Source: Siphonobacter sp. SORGH_AS_0500
GTDB lineage: Bacteria; Bacteroidota; Bacteroidia; Cytophagales; Spirosomataceae
NCBI RefSeq assembly: GCF_002838835.1
Contig: NZ_NHPP01000016.1
Span: forward strand, 1 to 64,000
Direction of reading: 5' to 3'
Length of the DNA: 64,000 bases
Shown: positions 1-10,248 of the stretch, one piece after another
Position numbering within the stretch: the stretch's first letter is position 1
Layout: every line of letters starts with the position of its first letter
Position numbers and translations under genes: made by a program
The notes under the pieces: generated by a model
Seen by the model: only the letters and a program-made list of their open reading frames with translations
Database searches by the model: none
What the model was told of the DNA's origin: nothing

Positions 1-57
1 CCCGCTCCGCCGATGATACTGGGTTTACCCCCGGGAAAGTAGGTAATCGCCTCCCCC
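1..57 (+). rRNA. rrf: 5S ribosomal RNA, 3' end (partial)
   Basis: The first 57 bases match the 3' third of a bacterial 5S rRNA: the conserved helix IV/loop E segment with GATGATACTG, then a GGGAAAGTAGGT stretch and the closing C-rich end. The 5' part lies left of the window. The strong hairpin with a T-run just downstream fits the end of an rrn operon. Recognised by eye from conserved 5S sequence; a covariance-model search of the flanking sequence would settle it. Confidence 0.82.
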
Positions 58-66
58 TTATATTCT

Positions 67-100
67 AACGACTCCTGCCGGGATGCAGGAGTCGTTTTTA
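67..100 (+). terminator. Rho-independent terminator of the rrn operon
   Basis: Perfect 12-bp inverted repeat (67-78 with 85-96), 6-base loop, followed by a T-rich tract. It sits about 10 bases after the 5S end and is oriented to end rRNA transcription. Bases 101-218 hold nothing recognisable. Confidence 0.85.
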
Positions 101-218
101 CTTTTACTCCTAGACTAGATTCTTCTATCCTATAACTGTTCACTGCAGCGTAATGCCCATACTTACTGCTTGCGAAATACCAGTCTTATTACCAATAGGC
201 TTTAGAAATACTTGATTC

Positions 219-255
219 AAACAAAAGGCCTGCATTTTTTGCAGGCCTTTTGTTA
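219..255 (-). terminator. Terminator of the GH109 operon
   Basis: Perfect 15-bp inverted repeat (220-234 with 240-254) with a 5-base loop, directly abutting the stop codon of the minus-strand gene at 256. A/T tracts at both ends would let it work in either direction. Confidence 0.85.
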
Positions 256-1602
256 TTAAGCTTCTATACCGAATGTAGATTTTCGATTTTTCCATTTCCC
301 TCGGGTGAAATCTGGAATTTGAATGGGGGCAGAGCCTTTTTTTATGGACTCTTCAGATAGAGGACTGATAGCTGACCAAGCTGCCGCATCGTATACATCT
401 ATGGCTGGGCTGCGTTTTTCCTGAATGGAAGTGATGAATTCTCTGATTACAAAATAGTCCATGCCTCCGTGTCCAGCTCCCTGAGCATTGCTTTCCAGTT
501 TCTTCCATAAGGGGTGATCATATTGTTTCATATAGTCCGTATCTTTTTCCCATTGGTGGGGTTTAGGACTTTTCTTCTCAATATAAATCTGATCTCCTTC
601 GTCCATCCATAAACCATTCGTACCCTGAACTTTGAATCCTAATGAGTAGGGTCTGGGGCTATTCGTATCATGGGTAACTAAGATAGTTTCTCCATTGACA
701 CACTTAATCATGGTTTGTACCTGATCTCCTAACTTGAATTTCACTTTCGCGTTTGGATGGTTTTCTCCGCCATTGTCTACTATGTATTTATGAAGTCCTA
801 GTGGTTTGGTTGCCATGGATACTAAATACTGAAATTGGTTACCAGTATTAATATTGATCATTTGAGCAACCGGCCCCAATCCATGGGTAGGATAAATGTC
901 TCCATTGCGATCAATAGAATGCTGGGTTCTCCATTTTGCCTCTGAAAATCCTTTCGCCCCGAATTCAACACCTCCTCCATACGCTTTTTTCCCATCATTA
1001 AATTTTACTTCTCTTAAATCGTGCTCGTAGCCGCATTCCAAATGAGTTAATTCTCCAAACAAGCCTTGTCTGACCATGTTCAAAGCTGCCATCACATCTC
1101 TTCGGTAACAAACGTTTTCAAGAATCATGCAGTGTGAACCCGTCTTCTCGAAGGTGTTGACCAGATCCCAGGATTCCTGAAGGGTAACGGTAGCCGAAAC
1201 TTCTACTCCTGCATATTTACCACCTTTCATCACTGATACCGCCATGGGTACGTGCCATTCCCATGGAGTAGCAATAATAATTCCATCCAGATCATCCCGC
1301 TTGACCATGTTTTCAAAGTCATGGTCATTTTTGCCATACACTACTGCTTCTTTTCGTCCCGCATTTCGCAGCATTTTCTGGGTTATTTCAATCGTAGCAG
1401 GGTCAATGTCACAAATGGCATTGATTTCAACCTGTGGGAAAAGAATGGCATTCTTAACGTGTTCCCTTCCTCTTAAACCAACACCAATAAATCCTAAACG
1501 TACTTTCTGATCATTTACCGCTCCTTTGAGAATAGCTGGAGATAGAGCCATGCCTGCGGCTGTCAATGATATGTTTTTAATAAAGGTTCTACGGTTTTCC
1601 AT
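256..1602 (-). CDS. Gfo/Idh/MocA-family protein, GH109-like (alpha-N-acetylgalactosaminidase type)
   Basis: 448 aa. Begins with a twin-arginine-like leader (RRTFIKN, residues 4-10), so export by Tat is likely. A Rossmann fold follows (GFIGVGLRGREH, about 37-48). The GYEHD motif at 191-195, the GGGVEFG segment near 209-215 and YPTHGLGP at 237-244 are the pattern of CAZy family GH109, whose founding members use bound NAD to remove alpha-linked GalNAc. Many relatives are plain oxidoreductases or have untested substrates, so GalNAc specificity is inference. It is the last gene of a minus-strand set, 10 bases after the nucleotidyltransferase gene, and ends at a strong terminator. Confidence 0.8.
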   Translation of the reverse strand: MENRRTFIKNISLTAAGMALSPAILKGAVNDQKVRLGFIGVGLRGREHVKNAILFPQVEINAICDIDPATIEITQKMLRNAGRKEAVVYGKNDHDFENMVKRDDLDGIIIATPWEWHVPMAVSVMKGGKYAGVEVSATVTLQESWDLVNTFEKTGSHCMILENVCYRRDVMAALNMVRQGLFGELTHLECGYEHDLREVKFNDGKKAYGGGVEFGAKGFSEAKWRTQHSIDRNGDIYPTHGLGPVAQMININTGNQFQYLVSMATKPLGLHKYIVDNGGENHPNAKVKFKLGDQVQTMIKCVNGETILVTHDTNSPRPYSLGFKVQGTNGLWMDEGDQIYIEKKSPKPHQWEKDTDYMKQYDHPLWKKLESNAQGAGHGGMDYFVIREFITSIQEKRSPAIDVYDAAAWSAISPLSEESIKKGSAPIQIPDFTRGKWKNRKSTFGIEA

Positions 1603-1612
1603 ACGATGGAGG

Positions 1613-2473
1613 TTAGTTAAGTGATGAATAATGAGCCTTGAGATAATTCTGAACCGTCAGAATATCCTGTTTATTGGTAAGGTCAGGAACGTTTTCGGAT
1701 AGAGGGAACACGGCCACTTTTTCTATCGTAGCCAACTTATTAATTGCCGTGGGTAACTCTTTCTCATTACGCGTTGCATGGTAAGGAGTGGTTTCCAGGC
1801 AGGGAAGAATTTTTTCGGCTTCCACTACAAAGAGATTCATACTTACACCTACCCGCCCAGTTTTTTCAAGAATACTATCAATTTCTTCCTTACTGGGTTT
1901 TTCATGAATATCAATTAAGTTCCCTTCTTCATCATTTCGGATGACCGCGAAAGCCTGGATTCTTTCCGGTGCAAAGCGTAAAGCTTCTCGATCGTAGCTG
2001 ATCAATGCATTCGGCTTTTCACTGTTCCATAATACGTTTAATGCCTCTATGGAATACAGGTTATCGCTGTTACAGATGACCAGCCGTCCGATTTGCCAGT
2101 CTGGCGTTTGTTGCAAAGCTTGTAATACGGCATCGGCTGTTCCGGCTGGCTTTTGGCGATCTGCGGGAATGAACTGGCGGGCGTAGCGAAAAGATAACCC
2201 TGCATATTTTTGTTGGGTAGCTGCCGACTCGTAATACTCTTGCGTCAGTGCATCTTCGGGATGAAGTAGTAAAAGCACTTCATTAAAACCGGCATCCTGA
2301 GCATTTTTTAGTTGATAATCAATAAGTGATTGACCCGCCGAACCAACCTGAATCATACCTTTCGTTAAAGTATCAGCCTGCTGAATGAGTTGCTGATCCA
2401 ATTGGATATTCTCGGCGGCTTTTTTCATGCGGGACGACATGCCTCCTGCAAGAATTAGTAATCGTTTATTCAT
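1613..2473 (-). CDS. Sugar-phosphate nucleotidyltransferase (NTP_transferase family)
   Basis: 286 aa, a typical length for a single-domain GT-A-fold nucleotidyltransferase. Visible elements: the N-terminal nucleotide-binding loop LAGGMSSR (8-15), a conserved Lys region near 38, GTADAV at 111-116, the metal-binding-like CNSDN (134-138) and EKPS (191-194). Family members join NTP and a sugar 1-phosphate to make NDP-sugar and pyrophosphate. It starts 29 bases after the GHMP kinase gene, which could supply the sugar 1-phosphate. The exact sugar and nucleotide cannot be read from sequence. No signal peptide, so cytoplasmic. Confidence 0.8.
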   Translation of the reverse strand: MNKRLLILAGGMSSRMKKAAENIQLDQQLIQQADTLTKGMIQVGSAGQSLIDYQLKNAQDAGFNEVLLLLHPEDALTQEYYESAATQQKYAGLSFRYARQFIPADRQKPAGTADAVLQALQQTPDWQIGRLVICNSDNLYSIEALNVLWNSEKPNALISYDREALRFAPERIQAFAVIRNDEEGNLIDIHEKPSKEEIDSILEKTGRVGVSMNLFVVEAEKILPCLETTPYHATRNEKELPTAINKLATIEKVAVFPLSENVPDLTNKQDILTVQNYLKAHYSSLN

Positions 2474-2502
2474 TGGTTTACGTAAGAAGTAAATCAGTTG
2501 AA

Positions 2503-3576
2503 CTAGTTATTTTCCAGGCGAACGCCTTCGTCAATCGTTATGATGTAGCTTTTTCCCCCTGCCCTTTCGATGGCTTCGGCTACCACTTCAGGCTTTTCGG
2601 GAGCGTAGGCAAACATGCATCCACCGCCGCCCGAGCCATTGATTTTAGCTCCCAGGGCTCCAGCTTCCAATGCATAATCAATCATGCGATTGATTTTGGG
2701 CGTAGAAATGCGTTTCGCTTCCCGCAGATTGAATTGATGGGCATTTAAAAGTTCTCCGAATGTTACCGGATCCGGGTCGGAAGATTGGAGCAGACGTTTC
2801 GCTTCCCGTAAAATGTCGCGGTCTGAAAGGTTGCCTTTTAAAAGAGTGTATTCATCCGAAGTAAGCAATGATTTATACTGCTCAGCCTGTGCTGCTGAAT
2901 AGGTATGTAGAGAGAAAGATGGATCGGAAGCTTTGATCTTTTTGATAGCATCCAGCATTCCATACTTGACGTGCTTGAGAACACCAAGCGTGTCTTTGGC
3001 TTGTTGGGAGTCACCCAAGACGAATGTTCCTGAAATGGGGGGAAGCGTTTCGACGTACGGAGCTGGCTGCGATTCCAGATAAATGACATTTCCAAACGTG
3101 ATAGAAGTTTGATCCATCCGACCACCGGGTTCTCCAAATTCTTCGACTTCCGCTTTATACGCTAAATCCGCTAAATCCAGTAGGGGTGTTCCCTGAGGGG
3201 CGAACTGAGCAAGAAAATAAGACCAGGCAACGACCAGGGCCGACGAACTGGATGTTCCGGCATTAATAGGAATCGAGCTCGTCAAACTTAGGTCAAAGCC
3301 GCTCTTCAGGGAGGCACCCTTTCGATGCCAGGCATTCAGGACACTTTTGTAATAATCCCTTTCATTTTCGTAAGGAATTTCTGGTTGAAGGTAGAACGAT
3401 TCGTTCTGATCAATATCGGGTAAATCAATATGAATTTTTCGATCCTCCCGTGGCGTACCCGTGATTCGTAGTCGCAGGGATATAGCCGCTGCAATGACGG
3501 GCAAACCCAGGTAATCCTGGTGTTCGCCAAAGAGACAAATTCGGCCCGGGGCAGAAACGGTTAGAGTGTTAGACAT
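2503..3576 (-). CDS. GHMP-family sugar kinase (galactokinase-like)
   Basis: 357 aa. All three GHMP kinase motifs are present: APGRICLFGEHQDYLG (9-24), the ATP-binding INAGTSSSSA (104-113) and INGSGGGGC (312-320). GGRMDQ at 151-156 matches the galactokinase GxMDQ segment that holds the catalytic Asp. The family includes kinases that phosphorylate galactose, GalNAc, fucose, glucuronate or arabinose at C1. First gene of the kinase-nucleotidyltransferase-GH109 run. An inverted repeat about 100 bases upstream could bind the neighbouring LacI regulator. Substrate unknown; mevalonate-type activity is less likely because of the MDQ motif and the sugar context. Confidence 0.82.
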   Translation of the reverse strand: MSNTLTVSAPGRICLFGEHQDYLGLPVIAAAISLRLRITGTPREDRKIHIDLPDIDQNESFYLQPEIPYENERDYYKSVLNAWHRKGASLKSGFDLSLTSSIPINAGTSSSSALVVAWSYFLAQFAPQGTPLLDLADLAYKAEVEEFGEPGGRMDQTSITFGNVIYLESQPAPYVETLPPISGTFVLGDSQQAKDTLGVLKHVKYGMLDAIKKIKASDPSFSLHTYSAAQAEQYKSLLTSDEYTLLKGNLSDRDILREAKRLLQSSDPDPVTFGELLNAHQFNLREAKRISTPKINRMIDYALEAGALGAKINGSGGGGCMFAYAPEKPEVVAEAIERAGGKSYIITIDEGVRLENN

Positions 3577-3677
3577 AAGTGATGGTTCAAGAGAAACTCT
3601 GGACTAAAATACGCTAGAAAACAGAACAATTATCAGTGAAGCCTTGCCTGAAACGGGTAATTTCAGGCCTATTGAAT

Positions 3678-3716
3678 TGCACATTCGTTTGCACAGAACT
3701 GAACAAACGAATGCAC
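3678..3716 (-). promoter_or_regulatory. Inverted-repeat candidate operator upstream of the GHMP kinase
   Basis: Two inverted copies of CAAACGAATG, one per strand (3683-3692 and 3704-3713), each beside a TGCA or GCAC extension. They lie in the 171-base gap between the LacI gene and the kinase gene. LacI-family operators are usually CG-centred palindromes of about this size. There is no T-run, so a terminator is unlikely. No clear TAnnTTTG promoter element was found in this gap. Binding by the adjacent regulator is inference. Confidence 0.45.
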
Positions 3717-3747
3717 AAATTTTCAACAGATATAAAAAAAGAATGGA

Positions 3748-4743
3748 TTAGGAAAGCGTAATAAGATCCGGCTGAAGAACAACCTTTTCAAATTCGGTTT
3801 TTGTACCGGAGATGGCATCCAGCAAAATTTGCGTGGCCTGGAACCCCATCTGATAGGGGTGTTGCTCCAGAGATGCTAATGGAGGGTGTTCAAGGTAAGC
3901 ATTCATGGGAAGGTTAGCAAAGCTAACAAAGGAAATATCCTTATTAAGCTGTAACCCTTTACTACGACAAACACCCATCGCATCCAGAGCCACATAATCA
4001 TTGAAGGTTAAAACAGAGTCAGGTCGATTGGGCAACTCCAGTAAGGCCTGCATTTGTTGACGGGTTTCTTCCGAGCTTAAATTGGTGGATTGAATAAAGT
4101 TTTGCTGCAAAGGGATGTCTGCCTCCTGTAACGCCCGGAGGTAACCCTGGTACCGTTCCTGACTAGCCACCAGTGCCGAAGGACCGTTGAGTAAGGCGAT
4201 TCGCCTGAAGCCTTTTTTGATTAAAAAGGAAGTAGCTTCGTAAGCTCCGGCTTCCATGTCACAACTAACCTGATGGGTAGTAATGGAAGGTGGAATACGG
4301 TCGAAAAGAACCAGCGGAATGTGGTGATTAATTAATTTCTGAACGTGATCAAATTGTCGGCTTTCCTTCGCAACGGATAAAATGATACCGTCTACTAGCT
4401 GATGGGATAATACTTCCAGCACCTGCTTTTCGCGTTCGTATTGATCGTGTGACTGATAAAGAGCAACGGTATATCCTTTCTGGAAAGCTAACTCTTCAAT
4501 ACCGTTAATAACTTTAGAGAAGAAATTTTCCTGAATTTCGGGTACTACTACGCCCAGCATAAAGGTTTTCCCACTTCGCAGGTTTCGTGCGGTCGTGCTG
4601 GGAATATAATTAAGTTCCTGAGCTAATTCCTGCACCCGCTCCCTCGTACGTAAGCCAATGCGGGGGTGGTTCTGCAAAGCTCTCGATACAGTAGAAGGAG
4701 AAATTTTTAACCGACGGGCTATTTCTTTAATCGAGACGCTCAT
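3748..4743 (-). CDS. LacI-family transcriptional regulator
   Basis: 331 aa from the chosen start. The reading frame stays open to an ATG at 4779, but the conserved family N-terminus MSVSIKEIARRL begins at 4743, directly opening the helix-turn-helix (KISPSTVSRAL). A periplasmic-binding-protein-like effector domain follows (GVVVPEIQENFF onward, with VDGIIL, RIALLNGP and PDSVLTFND). It lies between the susCD pair and the kinase-nucleotidyltransferase-GH109 genes, all on the minus strand, so it is the obvious local regulator. A sugar or sugar phosphate would be the expected inducer. Confidence 0.92.
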   Translation of the reverse strand: MSVSIKEIARRLKISPSTVSRALQNHPRIGLRTRERVQELAQELNYIPSTTARNLRSGKTFMLGVVVPEIQENFFSKVINGIEELAFQKGYTVALYQSHDQYEREKQVLEVLSHQLVDGIILSVAKESRQFDHVQKLINHHIPLVLFDRIPPSITTHQVSCDMEAGAYEATSFLIKKGFRRIALLNGPSALVASQERYQGYLRALQEADIPLQQNFIQSTNLSSEETRQQMQALLELPNRPDSVLTFNDYVALDAMGVCRSKGLQLNKDISFVSFANLPMNAYLEHPPLASLEQHPYQMGFQATQILLDAISGTKTEFEKVVLQPDLITLS

Positions 4744-4807
4744 AAATCCAGTGCTAAATGAATACGCTAAAGTATTCAAGATACTCAGAAAAAGCGGAAT
4801 GAACTAT

Positions 4808-4838
4808 AAAAAGAAACCCCGTCCAGATCTGAACGGGG
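4808..4838 (-). terminator. Terminator after susD
   Basis: Near-perfect palindrome at 4817-4838 (10-base arms with one mismatch), followed on the minus strand by a T-rich tract. It lies between the susD stop and the LacI start, so susCD and the regulator are probably separate transcripts. Confidence 0.65.
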
Positions 4839-4862
4839 CTCGCTTCGGTAAGGGTTGATTAA

Positions 4863-6584
4863 TTAATATCCCGGATTCTGTTTTAGAGTCGGGGCACCAT
4901 TTACATAGCTGTTATTGATTTCATCAACCGGAAGGGGGAAATACTCATGTTTTCCTTTTGTAAAACTGGCCCCATTGAGATAGGTCCGTTTTTTACTTTC
5001 TGCTTGCAGATAGGTATTCAACGTTTGATCGGCAATACCCCAGCGAACCAGATCAAAAAATCGGTGGCCTTCCATTGCAAATTCCAGACGCTGTTCGAAA
5101 CGAACGGCTTTACGAGCCGCAGTCTGATTGGCAAAGGCAGATGAACCGCTAGGATATTCATTCACCACATAATTGGCGGCTGGTTTCCCATCGGAGGTCG
5201 TTACGTAAGTACTGTTTTTCGCTCTCTTCCGAATCTGGTTCACGTAATCCTGAGCTTTCGTCAGGTTACCCGCTTCTACTTCACATTCAGCCAGCCAGAG
5301 TAACACGTGTGAATACTTGATCATGCGGTAATTGTTGGCAACCCGGCGTTTGTTAGTAGAGTGAGTATTGGTTCCTTCTTCGGCTTTATAATACATCCAT
5401 TTTTTACCCGTATAAGGTCCTGAATAAGTCTGATCACGAATCCAGGTAACACCCGGCATAGGACCCCAGTCCAGGAATGGAATGCCCCGGCGACCTACGG
5501 TCCAATCCAGTCGTGGATCAAGCGGAGCCGTATCTGGCGTGAAAGAATCCGTAATCTTTAAACCCTGATCGCTTTTTAAATCGGTATCATTGAAAGTATC
5601 CAGCATGGGTAATCCGTTTCCATCCGTTTTAAATGCATTCACCAGGTTCAATGAAGGCAAGTAAAAACCGCAGCAACCCCCGCCGGGAGCCCCCGAAAAA
5701 TAGGGCCAGTTTAACTCATCTCCTGCATTACCATTATTACCGTTGGTACCATCATTCACTGAGAACTGTACTTCAAAAATAGATTCTGCATTGTTATTCG
5801 TTGCTGCTTTGTAGTTATCATGGTAATCCACCAGGCGATACTTACCACTGGCCACGATGCTTTCCAGCAGGGGCTTGGCCGTAGAATACTTTCCTTCGAA
5901 AAGATAAGCTTTCGCCAGGTAAGCCATTGCTGCATATTTGGTACATCTTCCCTTTTGCGATTGCGTCTCAGGTAGGTTATCCATCGCATACTTGAAGTCA
6001 TCTTCAATGTTAGACCAGATGTTTTTATCATTAGGCACCTTCACTGAGGTAGGATCTGATGGATTGTAGATTTTTTCATCAATGTAAGGCACCATATTCC
6101 ACATTTTCTTGGCTTCGAAATGGTAATGGCCTCTCAGGAAACGGGCTTCGGCGATTACCTGGGTTTTCTCAGCGTCAGTCATGTCGGTCGTTTTGGCTAC
6201 CAATTGAATAACTTCATTGCAACGGGAAACGCCATCGTAAACCACTCGCCACTTCCCCCGCATATGCACGAAAGCGGGCTGCACTTCATAGCGTTCGATC
6301 CCGGTGATTTCGGGCTGATCGCTGGCATCTGAACCTTTGTAGCAGTCATCGGAAGCAACGCCACCGTATACCCAGTTCGAAACCGCTCCGTGCCAGTTGG
6401 TACCTCCTGAACCAATTCCGTCCAGTAAAGAATAGGCTCCAATTAAGCTGGCATTCACTCCACTTTTGTTATTCAATTGCGTCACCAATGCTACCCCCTG
6501 AGGTTTCACATCAAGGAAGGAATCCCCGCAGGAGGAAAGAAGTCCCGCCATTACCAGAGAAACCGCGATTATATTTTTTTTCAT
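4863..6584 (-). CDS. SusD/RagB-family outer-membrane nutrient-binding lipoprotein
   Basis: 573 aa. The lipobox LLSSC places the lipidated Cys at residue 19, followed by GDSFLDV, the usual SusD start. The helical tetratricopeptide-like body (for example AEARFLRGHYHFEAKK and MAYLAKAYLFEGKY) and the C-terminal RFEQRLEFAMEGHRFFDLVRWG segment are hallmarks of the family. SusD proteins cap the SusC channel and bind glycans at the cell surface. It starts 48 bases after the SusC gene and forms the standard pair. The ligand is not predictable, though the downstream enzymes suggest an amino-sugar-containing glycan. Confidence 0.95.
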   Translation of the reverse strand: MKKNIIAVSLVMAGLLSSCGDSFLDVKPQGVALVTQLNNKSGVNASLIGAYSLLDGIGSGGTNWHGAVSNWVYGGVASDDCYKGSDASDQPEITGIERYEVQPAFVHMRGKWRVVYDGVSRCNEVIQLVAKTTDMTDAEKTQVIAEARFLRGHYHFEAKKMWNMVPYIDEKIYNPSDPTSVKVPNDKNIWSNIEDDFKYAMDNLPETQSQKGRCTKYAAMAYLAKAYLFEGKYSTAKPLLESIVASGKYRLVDYHDNYKAATNNNAESIFEVQFSVNDGTNGNNGNAGDELNWPYFSGAPGGGCCGFYLPSLNLVNAFKTDGNGLPMLDTFNDTDLKSDQGLKITDSFTPDTAPLDPRLDWTVGRRGIPFLDWGPMPGVTWIRDQTYSGPYTGKKWMYYKAEEGTNTHSTNKRRVANNYRMIKYSHVLLWLAECEVEAGNLTKAQDYVNQIRKRAKNSTYVTTSDGKPAANYVVNEYPSGSSAFANQTAARKAVRFEQRLEFAMEGHRFFDLVRWGIADQTLNTYLQAESKKRTYLNGASFTKGKHEYFPLPVDEINNSYVNGAPTLKQNPGY

Positions 6585-6632
6585 AGGAATGTCTAAGTAG
6601 AATTCGTTTTACTTTAATCCAATAATTGAGAA

Positions 6633-9600
6633 TTAGAAACTCAGGCGTAAACCCACAATCAGGTTACGAGATACGGGGTATGCTCCCTCATCCACACCCA
6701 AGTGGGTATCCTGCCCATTTTCCCCTGAACGACGCAAGTTTACTTCAGGATCAAGTCCGGTGTATTTGGTAATTGTGAACAGGTTTTGTCCCTGAACATA
6801 AATCTGTGACGTACCTAAACCCAGATTTTTCTGAAGAACCGAAGGAATGGTGTACGACAGTTGAATGTTTTTCAGGCGGAAATAAGAGCCTTTTTCTACG
6901 AAGTAAGTAGATACCTGAGCACTGGTAGCATCGGTAGAACGCAGTTGGGGAAGTAACGCGTCCGTTTTACCAGGAACCCATGAATCATACAGCATTCGTT
7001 TGCTACGGTTACCCTGGAAAGTGTTGAAATCAGTCCAGTAACGCATGTAGTTAAAGAGGTCATTACCCTGTACGCCCTGTCCAAATAAGGTCAGATCAAA
7101 GTTTTTGTAACCAACGCTAACGTTAAGACCATACGTAAAGTCAGGGTGGGGGTTACCAATGAAGGTACGGTCAGCAGAAGTAATCACACCATCTCCATTC
7201 ACATCCCGGAAGATGAATGAACCGGCCCGGTTATAGGTTCCGAAAGCTGGAGGGGCATTCTTAGCCTGTTCGTCGGTTTGGAAAATGCCATCGATTACGT
7301 AGCCATAGAAGGAAGAGATCGGCTCGCCTACCTTCGTGGCACTCATCGCGGGCAGACGCGTACTGAAACCAAACTTGATTGACGAAGGGTCATCGTTAAT
7401 TTTCAGTACTTTGTTTCGATAGGTTGAGAAGTTTGCACCAACCGTGAAACGTACTTTACCATCCAGAGCCCGGCCCATGTAGTTAAGCGAAAGGTCAACG
7501 CCCTTATTCTGCATATCACCAATGTTGGTGTAAGGAATCGTAGCCTGACCTAAGGTGTAAGGTACGTCGATCTGGCTCAGCATATCCTTGGTTTTCTTAA
7601 TGTACCAGTCAAAAACGAACTGTAACTTATTGTTAAATAAACTGGCATCGAAACCTACGTTAGTCGAAGTGGTGGTTTCCCATTTACCCCGGTCATTACC
7701 GAATTGAACTAGGTCAAAACCAGGAACGATGGAAGTTTTGGCTCCGTTGATGTCATAGTGGTTTTCAACAGGTCGTGATTCATACAGGGTATAGGCGTTG
7801 TAAATGTTGGGAATGTTCTGGTTACCCGTGCTTCCCCAACCCACCCGAAGTTTTAAATCCGACAGGAGCCTACCTCTTTTAATGCAGCCAGCTCGGACAA
7901 ACGTAAACCAACGCTGGCGGCGGGGAATACGGCATAACGGTTTGCAGCACTGAAGCGGGAAGAACCATCACGACGCAGGGTAAAATCGGCCAGGAAAATA
8001 TCTTTATAGGAGTAGTTCACTTTACCAAATAAAGAAAATAGCCGAGATCGGTTGGCTCCACGACCACTGTTTTGCAGACCCAGCGGGCTACCTGCATTCA
8101 GGTACAGATAATCAGGATCTTCGAAAGCGTAGTTACTACGGGTGGCATCAAAAATGTAATCATACGTAGCAATGGCTTCGGTACCCGCCAGTACGTTAAT
8201 GCTGTGATCGCCAAAAGTTTTGTTATAAGTCAGGGTGTTATACCAGGTCCAGGAGTTATCGTAACGGTTTTCTACGCGAAGGTTATTCGTGTTACGAGCT
8301 TCGGGAGACTCGGGATCGAGTGGGGTAAAGGGAGCGAAGTTATAGAGGTTGTATTCAATCCCCAGACTGGTACGGAACGTTAATCCTTTCAAAAGATCAA
8401 TATCCGCAAACGCATTACCAAACAAGTGAACGCCTTTGGTTACGTTGTCTTTATTCCGGTACAGTTCTGCTACTGGGTTACGGGCATTACCTAAGTTCGC
8501 ACCTTTAGCCCCGGCGAAGTTTCCGGCTACGTCATAAACCGGAATCAACGGATTCATCCGAACGGCGAAAGCAATGGGGTTCGATTCATCGTTATTAGTG
8601 ATACCCACGCGTTCATCGTACGAAACCGTCAGGTTTTCACCCACCCGAATCCGATTTTTGAGCTTGAATTCGGTGTTCGCCCGCATTGAATAGCGTTTGT
8701 AATTAGTGTATTTCATGATTCCTTTCTGATTGAAATAATTGAAAGAAATCGCGTAAGCACCCTTATCCGTACCACCACTGGCTCCTAACTGGTAGTTCTG
8801 GATCAGGGCAGGATTGAAGATTTCCCGTTGCCAGTCCGTACCATTTTTGCTGGCTTTTGTAATCATGAATTTGGTTTTACCCAATTCAGGGTCTCGTAAA
8901 TCGTGGGTATAATAAATGTAGTTGCCATTCCCATCCTGGGCCACGCGAGGATCGCCTTCAAAGGCCCCTGAAGGGTAGATGTAATCTGGAATTACAGGGT
9001 TGGCTCCGCTACCATACTGGCCGTGGCTAGGCGTAACCCCCACATTTTTAGCCGAAGCCCAGATTTGCTGACCCAGCTCCTGAGAATTCAGCAGGTTCAG
9101 GAATTTACCCGGACGTGAATGCCCACGTAGGTATCAAAGGTAAGCTTGGGCTCTCCGGGTTTCCCTTTTTAGTGGTGATGATTACTACCCCGTTTGCGGC
9201 CCGGGCTCCGTAGATAGAAGCCGCCGAAGCATCTTTCAGAACCTGAAGACTTTCAATATCATTTGGGTTAATGTTATTGAGCGTACCCTGCGTTGGAACG
9301 CCATCGACAATGTAAAGGGGAGAGTTATTATTGATCGTACCAAATCCACGTATACGAACCATCGTTCCACCACCGGGCGAGTTATCCGTACCGACGGTTA
9401 CCCCAGCGGCCCGACCCTGCAAAGCCTGGGTTAAGTTAGCGGTTGGTAAAGCGGTCAGGTCCGCACCTTTCACAACCGTTACGGCTCCAGTAATGTCCTT
9501 TTTCCGTTGGGAGCCATAACCCGTTACGACAACTTCATCGAGAGCACGGCTTTCTTCCACCAGCGTTGCATTAATGATGGTCTGATTGCCGACGATGATT

Positions 9601-9845
9601 TCCTGAGATCGGTATCCGACTGCAGTAAACACCAGCACGTCGGAGTTACTATTCACGGCAATGGTAAAATTTCCATTATTGTCGGTATTTGCCCCTCGCG
9701 TTGTGCCTTTAAGCTGTACGCTTACCCCCGGCACCGATTGTCCGTCGATGGCACTGACTTTGCCGCTTATCCGACGATCTTGAGCATGAACCATTTGTAC
9801 CATCCAGAATAGGATCGTACACATAAAAAGTAGTCGTTTTTTCAT
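6633..9845 (-). pseudogene. SusC/RagA-family TonB-linked outer-membrane receptor, frame broken three times
   Basis: Open in three pieces: 9845-9105, 9043-7853 and 7844-6633. The first carries a signal peptide (ends VHAQ), a carboxypeptidase-regulatory-like domain, the VVVTGYGSQRKKDITGAV segment and the plug ending NGVVIITTKKG. The others carry the beta-barrel, ending SRNLIVGLRLSF. Restoring one base near 9161 (KKGKPGEPKLTFDTYVG), one near 9113 (RPGKFLNLLNSQEL) and one near 7871 (EVGFLSDLKLRVGWG) gives one continuous protein of about 1071 aa, normal for SusC. All three are single-base losses, as in dnaE here, so sequencing error is more likely than decay. Active import of oligosaccharide together with SusD is the expected role. 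Confidence 0.88.
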
Positions 9846-10248
9846 AGAGAGAGTAATAGATTAATAACTGAGGATATATTGCTCGCGGCGGTAATTTGTC
9901 TGCAATTATTATAAATTATTCTACGTATTGTCAAATTTTAGAGACGTACGAGTAGAATTGAGACGGTGTTTTTGAGGAAAATCTCAGCGAAGAGAACCAA
10001 ATAAAAAAGGATTTTATATATAAATATATCTATAATATTTTGAACTATATGTATAGGAGTAAGCCTCGCGATGGGTTAGCCAAAATTTTATTTCGTTTTA
10101 ATAGTTATTAAAAATATTTTAAAAAATCTCAAAAAAATTATGAATGGAGAAGAATTGTTGAGGGCAAGACTGCCACTGAGAAAGCCGGATTAACCACGGG
10201 GGAGCTTACCTTTGCTGCAAGTTTTTAACTCAATTTTTTGATAAGCGT
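9846..10248. other. Divergent intergenic region between susC and the S9 peptidase
   Basis: About 400 AT-rich bases between two divergent genes, so it must hold both promoters. No exact TAnnTTTG box was found by eye, no riboswitch fold was recognised and no open frame looks coding. Runs of A/T at 10010-10140 stand out. Confidence 0.5.
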
